Shown in pieces: positions 49,498 to 60,171 of a DNA stretch of 60,171 bases; the first letter of the stretch is position 1; every line of letters begins with the position of its first letter. Source of the DNA: Lobulomyces angularis. Its lineage: Eukaryota > Chytridiomycota > Chytridiomycetes > Lobulomycetales > Lobulomycetaceae. A model generated the notes under the pieces. The model did no database searches. It saw only the letters and a program-made list of their open reading frames with translations, and was not told the DNA's origin. The stretch lies in NCBI GenBank assembly GCA_027604685.1, contig JADHYX010000016.1:1905-62075 (forward strand). The letters are read 5' to 3'. A program made the position numbers and the translations under genes.

Positions 49498-51081
49498 TCA
49501 AATTCCTTCTGCATCTTCAGAATTTTCACTTAGTAACATTTTAACATAGCAAACAGCGTAAAATGTCTAAACAAAAAAAAAAAAAACATTTTTAATGTTA
49601 AATTATAAATGTTGACTTACAGCACTAGAATAGAAAAAATTAAAATTAACAAAAATTAATAATTTTAAAAAACTTACGCATTTGTAGGGAAAGCTCTAAC
49701 ACAAGCAGCTCCTAGACCAGACCACAGTACTCTCGATCCTTCAGCTGCTACTAATTTTTTATAGCAATCGAATACTCCTTTGTAAGTTGGCTTAATTTCT
49801 TGCTCTACAGATTGCAATCTGGTTTTTATTACATCGAAGGGATAAGTGACAATCCAACCACACTTGATTTTAATTTAAAAAACAATAAAACATCGAATAA
49901 AAAACTTAATAACATACAACACCTGCAAATCCTCCTGCTAATAGTAATCTAAAAGACGGTACATCGTAATTTCCATCTGGAATTAACTGTCTACATAAAA
50001 ATTCGTAAGAGGCAAAATATGCTACAAAAGCGATTGTTTAGAGAAAAATTTAAGAAAAAAAAAAATTAAGTTTTTACCCCCATATGAAGGAGTTTCTCTT
50101 AAAATAGTTGAATTTAAACCCCTAAAATAGCCTTTAATTCCTTGTGAAGCATAAATTTTTTTTATACAATCTATTGGACCATTATATACTGGGTAACCTT
50201 TTGGTATATGAGTTAAATCTCTCTGATTTTGTAATCTGATTTTTACTAAAAAAAATGAAAACTTTAATTTTACAAAAATGGTATTTGTTCTACTTAATTC
50301 CATTGGTGAACTAACCAAAAAAAAAAAAAAAAAAATTGGTTTATATTAAAACTTAACAAATAAAATTATTCTAATTACCAAAAAAACGAATTTATTAAAC
50401 CGGAAGTCATTCCAGCACAAGCAATAGCTGTTAGTGAAGGATTACCAGTTTCATCCTTACTGAAAACTCGAATAGCTGAGCCATACACACCAAATAATAA
50501 ACTAAGAGAAAAAAAAAAAATTTTTTATAAAAAAAAAAATTCTTTATTTTTAATGCACCTATTTATTAAAGCAACTCCAATCAAAGGTGACGCCATTCCT
50601 TAAAAAGGTAGATTAAAGAATTATTTATAAAAATTAGTGTTGAAATACCTTTATATAAACCAGTAAACTTAAAAAAGTGAAAAAAAATAAAAAAAAAAAT
50701 TTGTTTAAGTACACCAAAGTAATAAATGTATGATTAACTCACTCCTTCTTCTTTAACAATTCTTGATAAACAATGTACAACACCTCTGTATTCACCAGAA
50801 TTTTGCAACCGCACCCTATTTTGTTATAAAGTAAAAATAAAAATAAAAAAATCAAGTGTTAAAAAAAAAAAAATTTTCATTTGCTATTTACTTTACTGTA
50901 TCCAATGGATGGCCTGCTAAAATACCTGCCGAACTAAAAGGTAAAAAAATTAACTTAGTTTTATTTTTATATCTTCTTACCCTCCGGCAATACCAGATGC
51001 AAAATCTATTAAAATTTCCCTAGGAGAATGTTGAATTCCTCTTAGATTTTCTGTATCTTCAGTTATGAATTCACTAACCAT
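49498..51081 (-). CDS. Mitochondrial carrier family (SLC25) transporter
   Basis: Inner-membrane solute carrier of about 310 residues with three repeats. Signature motifs are HPLDTVKVRLQ (repeat 1), a degenerate WSPMELSRT with IRLQNQ (repeat 2) and YPFDVIKTRLQ (repeat 3). Other landmarks are GIAGGSAGILAGHP, GLYKGMASPLIGVALINRLLFGVYG, GIKGYFRGLNSTILRETPSYG and RVLWSGLGAACVRAFPTNAATFYAVCYVKMLL. It resembles the carnitine/ornithine/YMC1/SLC25A29 branch; the substrate cannot be fixed from sequence alone. About ten exons, including one of 19 and one of 4 nucleotides (listed separately). Start ATG at 51081 leads directly into the first domain. Confidence 0.9.
49621..49624 (-). other. 4-nt microexon (TGCT) in carrier gene
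   Basis: On the minus strand, ...TTCCCTACAAATGC is followed by GTAAGT...TTCTAG, then TGCT, then GTAAGT...TTTAG and ACATTTTACGC. Including TGCT gives FPTNAATFYAVC, the conserved carrier-family NAATF motif. Skipping it shifts the frame to an early stop. Confidence 0.8.
50649..50667 (-). other. 19-nt mini-exon in carrier gene
   Basis: Codes FTGLYK plus one base between KEEG and GMASPLIG. Flanked by an AAG acceptor and a GTATTT donor; needed to complete the family motif EG...GLYKGM. Confidence 0.75.
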
Positions 51082-51772
51082 TTGAATTTTCTATATATTT
51101 AATTTATTAAATTTTAAACTTGCGCTACTAAACTTTTTGGTTGATTTTTGATTCTTTTTTTAAATGTTAATTTCCTTTTTTTTTTCTATAAGAAATTATA
51201 AAATTTTCTGCTTAATTTTTATTTTAAAAATTATTGAAAATAAAAAAAAATAAAATTAAAAAAAAATTTAAAAAAAAAAGAAGAAAAAAGTCTATATATA
51301 TATTAAAAAAAAAAAAATTTAATGAAATTGTTTTTTTTTTTTTTAAAAAAATTAAAATTTTCTTAAAATTTATTGAAAAAAGGAAAGTTATTTTTTTCTT
51401 TTAAATTTTGAAGTTAAATTCAGTAGACTCGAGAAATAACAAAATTTAAGAAAAAGTTGAAGCTGTAGAGCGAGTAAATAATTTTAAGTTTAGTATTAAA
51501 TAACAAACTTCAGAAAAATTTTATGAAAAAAAAAAAAATGGCGAAAATTAGTGGGGATATCAAATACCAAAAAGACAGCATATCTGGCCATTAATAAGAA
51601 AAAGTAAAAAGATTAACTTTAATAGAACAAGGTTCTAGATTTTTTATTTAAAATTAGAAACTGCCTTTGTGTGTGCCAAGGCACAATACAATTTACGTTA
51701 ATCATATTAAAAAAAAAAAAAACAATAAAATTTTACAAAACAAAAAAAAATTATTTTACAAAAATGCTCAAA
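51082..51772. other. Intergenic between ATG8 3' end and carrier 5' end
   Basis: Both genes are on the minus strand, so this is the carrier promoter plus the ATG8 3' UTR. Very A/T-rich with homopolymers; a 64-codon open frame at 51671 is a shadow. Nothing else recognised. Confidence 0.5.
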
Positions 51773-52318
51773 TTAACAATTAATCTCAAATTTTTCCATT
51801 TCACCAAACGTATTTTCCGACGAATACACGATGTATCTAAAAAAAAATTAAGGTTAACTAATTAATATTCACATAAAACTCACAAGAATCCATCTTCGTC
51901 CTTATGTTCTTGATACACCTGTGATATTAAGCTTGAACTAGGAGGCATTAAATCGTTAACTAAAATAAAAATGGCTTTTTCTGGTGCTAGATTAATTCTC
52001 TTTCTTATCACATACACAAATTGACCCATTGTCAAATCGCTTGGTACTCTAGATGTATTAAATAAATGAATTAACTTTAAGATTGACTTTAAAATTTTTT
52101 ACAGATATTTATTTTTGTCAACACTTGCAATATCACTTTTTTCATTCTTTTCGACAACTAGAACAGATCAAAAAAATTTTTTTTTTCCAATTAAATAGAA
52201 CTTAAACGAGAATTTAAGACATACGACAAGGAATTCTATCAGGATATTTTTGGCGAATCCTTTCACTTTCTAACTTTCTTTTTTCAAATGGATTTTCGTC
52301 CTTGAATTTAGATCTCAT
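51773..52318 (-). CDS. ATG8: Autophagy ubiquitin-like protein ATG8
   Basis: Ubiquitin-like protein that is conjugated to phosphatidylethanolamine on autophagosome membranes. The N-terminus [31 protein letters not shown] is the classic ATG8 helical start. It is followed by [50 protein letters not shown] and QEHKDEDGF. The last exon gives [12 protein letters not shown] plus [12 protein letters not shown]4 should cleave after the glycine of TFG to expose the conjugation site. About 124 residues in four exons. Confidence 0.96.
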
Positions 52319-53407
52319 TGTGTATGTTATTAAAAAAGGTTGTTTTAAAAATTAAAATTTATTTGTTTCAATAAATTTTCCAAGTGGATTTGGAGTTGGT
52401 GTAACATATTTTGTTTGAAAGAACTTTGCATTGGCCACTGAAAGTAACGCCACCAGATGAAGGAAGTAATTGAAAATCTGCCGTTCAGGAGAGTTCAATA
52501 TGGTGTTTAAACTAGAGTTGAATTATGCAATAAATATAATTCAGAATTGAGTTAATAAACAATTTTGAGGAAACTGAAATCGACTTTAACAGGGAAGTGT
52601 GATGTCTAAATTAATAGTGCACATTTGTCAATATCTGGAAAGGTATAATAAAATTTTCTATTTGAAGGGAGAGGATTCGAGTGCATTACTGCTATCTTTT
52701 GCATCCAAATGCTTCGGAAAGACATCATAGTTGTTGCTATTTAACTTCAAAACAAATATTGTAAATAGGATGCAAATTGCAATCAATGCTTCATCATGTG
52801 GGATTCACATTGCATCAATGCTCCATATATGATTTAATTTTCTATTTCCATTTACAGTCTGATTTCCTCAATTTTTCCGTAACTACACTCTCTTCACCAT
52901 CAGCATGCTATCAGTATACAGTAGGAGAAGATTGAGATTTATTTCTTCTTCGTCATCATTAGGGATATTTTCTTACATAACTGTCTAAGTAGTATACCTT
53001 TGAGAGCTTTCATTATAAGAAACTTCAAGAGAGCTTGTAAAGAAGGATTATTTTAACTAATAAATAAGTAAATTATTTAATGCCTATCAGGCGTTTAAAC
53101 ATTTATTACAAAGACTTCATAACAATCCTGCATTTAAAATGCATGAATCATGTTTGAACACTTCTCTCACAAAATCGTTCTCAAACACTTTGTAAATCCT
53201 TTAAACATTCGCATAGAATCATCTTTAACATCATACCTGCTCTGATACTGACTTTTAAATCTTCAAGCATCAGATCATCATTAATTTAAAAGTTTGTATT
53301 TGGAGTAAATATACCCCAAAGCCCTCCTCTTATCCCACAATATAAATTCTGATCATAACAAAAGTTGAAAAATAGGATTGAGTTAAACCTCCGCCAGTTC
53401 AGTTAAC
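52319..53407. other. Divergent intergenic region between ATG8 and Rb-like gene
   Basis: About 1.1 kb of less homopolymeric sequence than the introns, holding the promoters of both genes. No exon, RNA gene or clear E2F-type site recognised by eye. Confidence 0.5.
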
Positions 53408-56400
53408 ATGAAACGGGATCAATCTTCGCTATATAACGATGCCACGCAACCAAATGAATACGAAATGAGAGATAACAAGAAAGTTAGATTTTTTCAGGGT
53501 GACCAACCACCATCACTCTTCAACTTTAATCAATCCCAACTTAATCAAGCATCTTTAAATTTTGATTTCCACTTTAACCAAACTCCTCAACTTGATAACC
53601 ACGACCGGGAATTACTAGAAAAATTGATAAAATTTTTGGATTTACCCTCTACTTACAAGGAAACTGTTATAAGATTAATAAATTCTTTAGCTGTATTAAA
53701 AATAATATAAGTTAAATTATTTATTAATAACATTTTTCTTTTTTCTAGTCTAGTACTGCAATTAAAAAACCTCATGAAAACCACGCAACTATAACTGCTG
53801 CTATATTCCATACCACTTATCAATCTTATCTTTTACAAAATTCAGTTTCTCAAGATGACCTTCCCTCTTTCAATCAGCAACTTGTCAATCTCCTAATTGT
53901 ATATAAAAAAAATGCGAATCTTTTAACATTGTAAAAAAAAAAAATAAAAAATAAAATAAAAATAAAATTTTTAAATTGAAAACACGTTATAGGAGTAATT
54001 GTGCATTTTTGGTTAACCTACCGAAAATATTTTACACAAAAATTTTAGATTCTTTCACTAAAATCCAAAAAAATAGTGATAACAACTTGAACCAAGTATC
54101 AATTTCGGCTGAAAGATATTTTAACAAATTAACCTATCTGACTGAAATTTTGAAGAAATTTGGTACATTATATCAATTTTTTGAAAAAATGTTTAGAATT
54201 TTTTGTTTCAAAAAATTTAAATCTCCCGATATAACTGAGGTAGAATTGGATTTTAATCAATGTGTGTTTAGATATTGTTGGACTTTGATTGTTTTTTCTT
54301 TAGGTTAAATTTTTTTTAATTTTACAATTTTAATTTTTTTTTTTTCTAGAATTGAATTCTGTCATAGAAAAAAACTGGTGTAATTACGGAAGAGCATTAT
54401 GTTTTCAAATTGTTCGTTTTGTGAGCGGTTGCTTGACTTCTAATCAGCAAACTTCTCAAGGAGGTATACACTACATTCTATGCCACAAAATTTATTTCAA
54501 CATTAAAAGTGCATGACCTACTAAAATTGCCTGGAAATCCAGACAGTGTATTTGGAAATGCATGGTGGGGAGTTCATTCACAGTTTTGGTTAGAAATTTT
54601 AAAAAAATATCCAATGTTCGAAGGAATCACTGTTGAAGATTTAAGTCTAGCTAAGCAAAATTTATTTAAAACAATTATATTGCTAGAAAGGTCGAATTTC
54701 TTTTTAAATACACAAAGAACATATTCAGAAGAATGTGAGATGCCAATTTTTGAACACAGTTTTGACGTGAAACTACAAGGATACTTTAGAACAAATTACA
54801 ATGGTGCAAATATGATTTCTATTTTAAATTTTTTAATTTTTTTGTTTATAATTAGGATTAACTCACCTTTTAGATTTGATTTATTTAAAATCAAATAAGA
54901 GGGATGTTCTTGTTATACCATCTACTAATGATAGTGACAGGCCACTTCAGGAAAAAGTTAATTTTGATGTGGACGTTAGAGTTTTTCTTACAGAAGAAAG
55001 TTCTTGTGCCTGTACATATTTCTTATTTTTAACTATAATATTAAAATTTATTCTGTAATTTATTTAGTTAGTACAACTAGAGGAAGAGTTTTCAAAACAC
55101 CTTTTAAATCAAAATCAAATGCCACCACCAGCCGAAAATTAGTTTCCGCTCTAAAAAAATATTCAGGAGAAAATGTAAAATTCTTTAATATATTTTCAAT
55201 TTTTTCTAAAATTTAAGCCATTTCTATTCGTTTAGAATTTAATGTTATCTACTCCATTGTCAGTTAAGTCCGTACTTAGCAGTAGGCCAAAATTAAATGA
55301 ATTTGACTTAAAATCTTTGCGGGAAGCTACGATAAGAAGTATTGCCGCTGAGGTAAATAATAGTTTTTTTTTTTAGGTTCATATCTTAATGGATTATTTT
55401 TTTTTTACTAATTGCTTCAGTATCCATCTATATATCATTACAGCGAATCTTTTTACAAAATATATGAAGGAAATGAACTTAAATTCAGGGAAGCTGCGGC
55501 GACTTTTCCATCAATCGAGGAAGATTATAAAGCATTTAGAGAAAATTTTTCGACCAAAGACAATTCTATTCAATACCAGAAATTCAGTGAAAATAGTTGC
55601 AAAATGAGCAATAGATTCCTAATAATGTTAATATCTCAATATCTGAGAAGAACAAGAAACGTCACTATACCAGTTTTACTTAAGGATATACAATTTCGCA
55701 GATGTCTCTTACTTATTTCAGCAGAATTTATCAGAAGTGTTTTTTGTTCTTTAATAACATTTGAAGAACTTTTACAAGTAACAAAACCGAATTACTTAGA
55801 GTTGCTTATGTTAATAGATTTGATTTTGACATGTTGTGGAAATTATGTAATGAAAAAACAAAAAAAATATTATAAAGAATTAATTTCAAAAAAAAAAATT
55901 TAATTCTAATGTTATTTTTAGATGGATAAATATACAGTTTGTAGGTATATCGAAATACAAGAAAGAATTTTAGAGTCAGAAATTTTTAAAGACAATGCAA
56001 TTTACGAAGTCTTTGATTTCAATAAAGAAGAATTAAAAACAAACCGTAAGAATCTAGTTTTAAATAACGTTATATAATTTATTTTTTTAGCTGTTTTTAT
56101 GCTTTATGATGAATCTAATTTAAGTTGCCAAACTAACACCATCGCAATCGTGACAAAAGACGGTATTCAAGAACATTTAAATCGCCTAAAGACTTTACTT
56201 AGCGCAAAAATCATCAATTTACATAACAAGAGATTAAAAAACTTGTTCAAAAAGGAAGCCTCTGTAAACATCAATGAAACTATATTGCAAAAGGTACTCT
56301 TTTCTTCTTATTTATTCCTTTTTTATACATATACTTATTTTTTCATTAGGCTACAAAATTTTTCACATATTTATTTGATATGGAGTTTAACTGCAAGGGC

Positions 56401-57144
56401 TTCAAAATTTTTAAACAAAGAAATATAGATATTATTATGATTTGCTGCTTATTTGTGGCGATAAGATTTGAGGAGGGTAATTCTACCAGCTTAAATGATA
56501 TTATAAACAAATATCAAGATCAACCGCAGTTTTCTTCTAATGTAAAGCCATATATATTTCTTCATTTAATTTTTAAATTCATTCATTTTTCCACTAATAC
56601 TTTTTTTTTTTCTATTTTTTTAATTCATATTTCCCATTTTACTTTTTTTTTTTAGTACATTACGAGCATTTTTATTGATGAAAATTCACAAAAAGGAGAT
56701 TTGCTATGCTTTTATAACCGAGTTTTTTTACCAAAAGTGAAAAATGGATTGAATAAGTTGAATGTATAATTTCTTTATTTTTGAATAATAAATTTTAATA
56801 ATTTTTGGCACTAGGATGAAATTTGTAACCGGCCACAGCTAGTCGATATAAAATTAAAATGTGATATTAATGGAGTACTACTGACACCTGTAACTAGCAG
56901 AGTAACTCATTTTGGATAATAGTTATCATTAGATTTATCTTTTTTTTTTATATAGTTGTGTACAGAAACACCATTAAGAATAACACAAATGAAAAACTTA
57001 TCACCAAGTAACGGAGGCAGCAGCAGAGCAGCCTCTAGAAGGCTGACCTCACCAAAAAATTTATACACTTCTCCAAAGGTCAATATTGGGTCCGAAAAAT
57101 ACAACCCTGGTAGAATTTCACTTTATTCCAAAAATTGTAAATGA
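53408..57144 (+). CDS. RB1: Retinoblastoma-family pocket protein
   Basis: Cell-cycle repressor that binds E2F/DP. About 950-1,000 residues in more than ten exons. The N-terminal domain includes NAWWGVHSQFWLEILKKYPMF and LLERSNFFLN. The linker TTRGRVFKTPFKSKS leads into pocket A (ISQYLRRTRNVTIPVLLKD region; EELKTNPVFMLYDE). Pocket B reads KATKFFTYLF, RNIDIIMICCLFVAIRFE, LNDIINKYQDQPQF and FYNRVFLPKVKNGLNKL, matching the FYN.VF...K block of pRb. The tail NLYTSPKVNIGSEKYN resembles the IYISPLK segment of pRb, with S-P sites for cyclin-dependent kinases. Pocket proteins are absent from most higher fungi, so this supports an early-diverging lineage. Confidence 0.85.
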
Positions 57145-57596
57145 AAAAATAATAAAATTTAAAAGAAGATAAGCAAATTAAAAATAATGTAAATGAAAAT
57201 ATTTTATTTTATATATATTTTTTTTTTTGGAAATTTATAATTATAATAGTAAATAAAACTTTAATTTAAGACAAAATTTTCATATTTTTGTTACTTATGT
57301 GTTTCTTAATACAAAATTTTCTGTGAGATTTTAACTTGCCATTTCAATTAGTTTATAATACTTCGACATTAGTTAGCTCAAACTAAAAACAATAACTAAA
57401 TTAAAATTTAAATATTTTTAAAATTGAGGAAAAAAGTTAGAAAAAATTTTTTATAATTTAGGAAAAAAAAAAATGAAAAAAAATTAGGAAATGAAAAATA
57501 TGAAATAAGAATTAATACAAAAAAAAACTCAATAATTTTTTTTTAAAAATAAAAAAAAAAATTAACTTCTTCAAAAATTAAAAAAAAATAAAAAAA
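57145..57596. other. Intergenic between Rb-like gene and K+ channel
   Basis: AT-rich, many poly-A runs just before the channel ATG. No feature recognised. Confidence 0.5.
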
Positions 57597-59041
57597 ATGG
57601 AAACTTTAACAAAAATTAGTAGCAAAAATAACTGGAAGAGTAAATTACTATTATTTTTGAATCCATCATTTGAAAAAGAAATTGTTGGCGATACTAATGA
57701 TAAAACCTTTACTATTCTTTCTAACCTCTTTTCCTACTGCTCTGGATTGGTTGTTGTAATTTATGTGACAAACATTTGTTTGATGGTAAACTTTAAAAAT
57801 AAAAATAATTTTATTATCTTTTGTTAATTAGTTTTCATATATTATTATTTAATTAAGACTGTACCTAGTATATCATTGGTATCGGAAAACCAATTAATTT
57901 TTTTTTTAATTGATCTAACTTGTGTATCGTTATTCATTTTGGAATTTCTACTAAATTGCTTGGCAGCTCCTAATTTTAAATCGATGCTTAAAGTATCTTA
58001 TTTTATTGATATTTGCGCAATAGGTATTCAATTTTAATAACAATTTTTTTTTTTTTTTTAACTTTTAAATGGTTTTGTTTCACTTAGTACCGTTTTTCAT
58101 TACCATCATTAAGTTTAACTTTTCAAAAAATGAGCAAGAAAACAATCTTTTTGATTCGCACATCAGAAGTCCCCTTTTAATTTTTAGAACTTTAAAAATA
58201 TTAATAATATTTAGATTTGCTAAAATCTCTTCCACTTTAAGAGTGTTTTTCAGAGCCGTAAAAAATTGCTCTCAAGGAATCGCTATTCTCTTTTTTTTTT
58301 ACTTTTTAATGATTGTATAAAAACCTTTTTTTTATTTTATTTTATTTTTTTATATTTTCATTGATATTTAATTTTTTATTTTTATTCTTTAGATCTTTTT
58401 TTCAACCATGACTTATTTTGCCGAAAAAACAGGATCTTATTGGAAGGCAAATCGATTATTTTATTTACCAGAATATGGAGGTAGATAATATAAAAAAAAA
58501 AAAATTAACTTAAACAGATATGTTTCTGTTAAGGAAAGTTGTCGCCCTTTCAATCTATTCCAGATTGTTTTTGGCTTACAATCGAAACGCTTTCAACTGT
58601 AAAAAATTCGTTTAAGATTTTTTTTTTTATTTAAAAACTTCCTTTTTTTAGGTTGGGTTTGGAGATAATGTTCCAAAAACTGTTCTTGGAAAGCTTGCAA
58701 CATCAATTGCACTACTTATGAGTGTTTTTATTGTTGCGTTTCCAGTAACTATTATATCTTCACAGTATACCCAATTTCTTCAATTAAAATGCAATGAATG
58801 TATTTTTAGTACAAAAAAGAGGTGCTTTATCAAAAATATATTCAATGCAAGAGGAATCACTGTACGAAAAACTGAGGATGCTGAAACTGCAGTTGAAGCA
58901 GCTGCAAATTCCCGAAGTATGCAGTATGCAATAACAGAGTGGAAATTAAATTTTGACACCGAAAAATTGCATATAGCATTAAGGATTGATGACAAGGAAA
59001 CTTACAAAAAATTTATAAGTTTGTTGGCTGATTTACAATAA
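57597..59041 (+). CDS. Voltage-gated potassium channel (Shaker-like, no T1 domain)
   Basis: Six-helix channel subunit of about 380 residues in six to seven exons. S1 is near LFSYCSGLVVVIYVTNICLM, S2 near LTCVSLFILEFLLNCLAAP and S3 near YFIDICAIVPFFITIIKF. The S4 sensor RTLKILIIFRFAKISSTLR has spaced Arg/Lys. The pore contains FWLTIETLSTVGFGD, whose filter TVGFGD indicates K+ selectivity, and S6 carries AFPVTII in place of the PVP hinge. The N-terminus is only about 40 residues, so the tetramerisation (T1) domain of animal Kv channels is missing. The C-terminal tail is cytosolic and charged. The filter is split by an intron between T and V, and the join is in frame. Confidence 0.9.
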
Positions 59042-59198
59042 ACAAAAAATCTTCTTTTTATTTCAATCTTTTGAGCCATAATTTATTTTGTTTTTTTTAT
59101 ATTTAATTTATTCTTTGCTATAATTTTATTTTTTGATGTAAATTCACTTTTTTTTTTTTTTTTAGATCAAAATTTTTTTTTTTTTTTCAACAAAAAAA

Positions 59199-60144
59199 AT
59201 GAAGCAAATACAAATTATATTTCTTTTTATATTTTTATACACAACAATCAAAGGAAGTAGTAAGGAAGATTTTATTATTGAAGAAGAATTTAAATATGTT
59301 ACTTGTGGGTCAACGATAAAATTAACACATAAACCTACTGGTTTTAAATTACACTCTCATAGCATTACGTATGGTTCTGGATCTGGTCAGCAATCTGGTA
59401 CTTTATATATTTTTTCTTTTCCTCTTTTTATTTTTTCTATTTCTTTATTTAATTTTTTTCATTTTTTTTATTTAATTTTTTTCACATTTTTTTAGTCACT
59501 GCAATTAGTTCTGCTGATGATGTCAACAGTTATTGGATTGTAGAAGGTGCTTTTGGAAAGGAGCGATGCGTTAGAGGGTATTTAAATTTTTTTTTTTCCT
59601 TTTTCTTTAAAAACTTTCATTTACCTGCAAATTTGTTAACCTTTTTACCTTTATTTTTTTTAGTGAAGCTATAAAGTGTAATCAGCATATTAGAGTTAAT
59701 GTAAAGAAACATAAAAAAAATTATAGTAATGACTAAAAAAAAACTTTAGCATCTTCAAACTAAGAAACACCTGCATAGTCATGCACACGTTGCACCATTG
59801 TCGAGTGAACAAGAAGTTAGCGCATATGAACATACTAACATAGAAGATAATTTTATGCTGAGATGTCTAAAAAAAAATGTGGTTTATTGGGAAAGGGAAT
59901 CGGAAGTTAGATTACGTAAGATTTTTTTTGTGAAAATTTAATTTTTATTTCTAAAACATAAATAATAATAAAAAACTTTTTTTTAGAGCATGTACAATCC
60001 TCAAAATATTTAAGTAGTAATCAAAATCATCAATATCGACATCCTATCCCTGGGCAACTTGAAGTTTGTGGTACTAGCAGGCAAAGCGAAAATGAAATTT
60101 GGATAGCTCAAGAGGGAATTTATTTTAGTACCTCTACTTATTAG
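59199..60144 (+). CDS. SDF2: SDF2-like MIR-domain protein of the secretory pathway
   Basis: Soluble ER protein that cooperates with chaperones in glycoprotein quality control. Signal peptide at the N-terminus (MKQIQIIFLFIFLYTTIKGSS). Three MIR repeats follow: YVTCGSTIKLTHKPTGFKLH with SHSITYGSGSGQQS, VTAISSADDVNSYWIVEG, CVRGEAIKCNQHIRVNHLQTKKHLHSHAH, EQEVSAY, YWERESEVRLQHVQSSKYL and GQLEVCGTSRQSENEIWIAQEGIYF. About 210 residues in five exons. No HDEL-type retention signal at the end (FSTSTY), like vertebrate SDF2 rather than SDF2L1. Confidence 0.94.
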
Positions 60145-60171
60145 ATTATTTATTCTTTTTTTTTTTTTTTT

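Noticed and set aside
48888..49529. Long open frame on the minus strand
   Set aside because: It is mostly Ns; only its first 27 residues come from real bases, which overlap the carrier's last exon in another frame.

Overview
This is a very AT-rich nuclear window from a compact eukaryotic genome. It holds 25 protein-coding genes. Most are cut by many short introns, typically about 35-60 nt, with GT...AG ends and poly-A/poly-T tracts. The gene set points to an opisthokont, most likely an early-diverging fungus of chytrid, Rozella or aphelid type. It combines fungal-style machinery (NuA4 EAF6, COMPASS SWD1, SAP30, RIX7, Rieske protein) with families that ascomycete and basidiomycete yeasts usually lack: a retinoblastoma-like pocket protein, a Shaker-like voltage-gated K+ channel, SDF2 and an IBTK homolog. 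The aerobic complex III genes argue against an anaerobic chytrid. The species assignment is inference.

Layout. 0.5-10.2 kb: Arp1 (dynactin) and an unusual PTEN-like/C2/UBA-like/FH1-FH2 formin, both on the minus strand; the formin is head to head with a DH-PH RhoGEF. 10.3-12.8 kb: a gene with three tandem CAP/SCP domains, preceded by a perfect heat-shock element and a TATA-like box. 14.0-15.7 kb: S-adenosylhomocysteinase. 15.9-20.0 kb: chromatin and transcription genes SWD1/RBBP5, RFX (minus) and EAF6. 20.3-25.5 kb: the spliceosomal helicase Aquarius. 25.9-28.7 kb: ataxin-2 (minus). 30-31 kb: an unrecognised gene. 31.3-34.4 kb: RIX7/NVL AAA ATPase. 34.8-35.2 kb: SAP30. 35.9-40.2 kb: IBTK-like ankyrin/RCC1/BTB protein. 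40.6-43.2 kb: BRD8-like bromodomain protein (minus). 43.5-44.6 kb: Rieske protein. 44.9-45.9 kb: mitochondrial uL10. 46.0-47.7 kb: an unrecognised basic, SP-rich protein with a 42-bp coding minisatellite. 47.9-51.1 kb: UQCC2/Cbp6-like complex III assembly factor, a gene broken by a 553-base assembly gap, and an SLC25 carrier (all minus). 51.8-52.3 kb: ATG8 (minus). 53.4-57.1 kb: Rb-like pocket protein. 57.6-59.0 kb: voltage-gated K+ channel. 59.2-60.1 kb: SDF2.

Links between genes. EAF6 and BRD8 both belong to NuA4-type complexes, and SWD1, SAP30, RFX and Rb are also transcription regulators. Rieske and UQCC2 both serve respiratory complex III. The formin and RhoGEF share a promoter region and both act on the actin cytoskeleton. 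The items most worth a second look are the formin architecture with its degenerate phosphatase site, a 4-nt microexon in the carrier gene, the intron-preserving CAP triplication, two identical heat-shock-element cores, and the coding minisatellite that carries splice-acceptor-like sequences. Gene models were spliced by eye, so exon edges are predictions.
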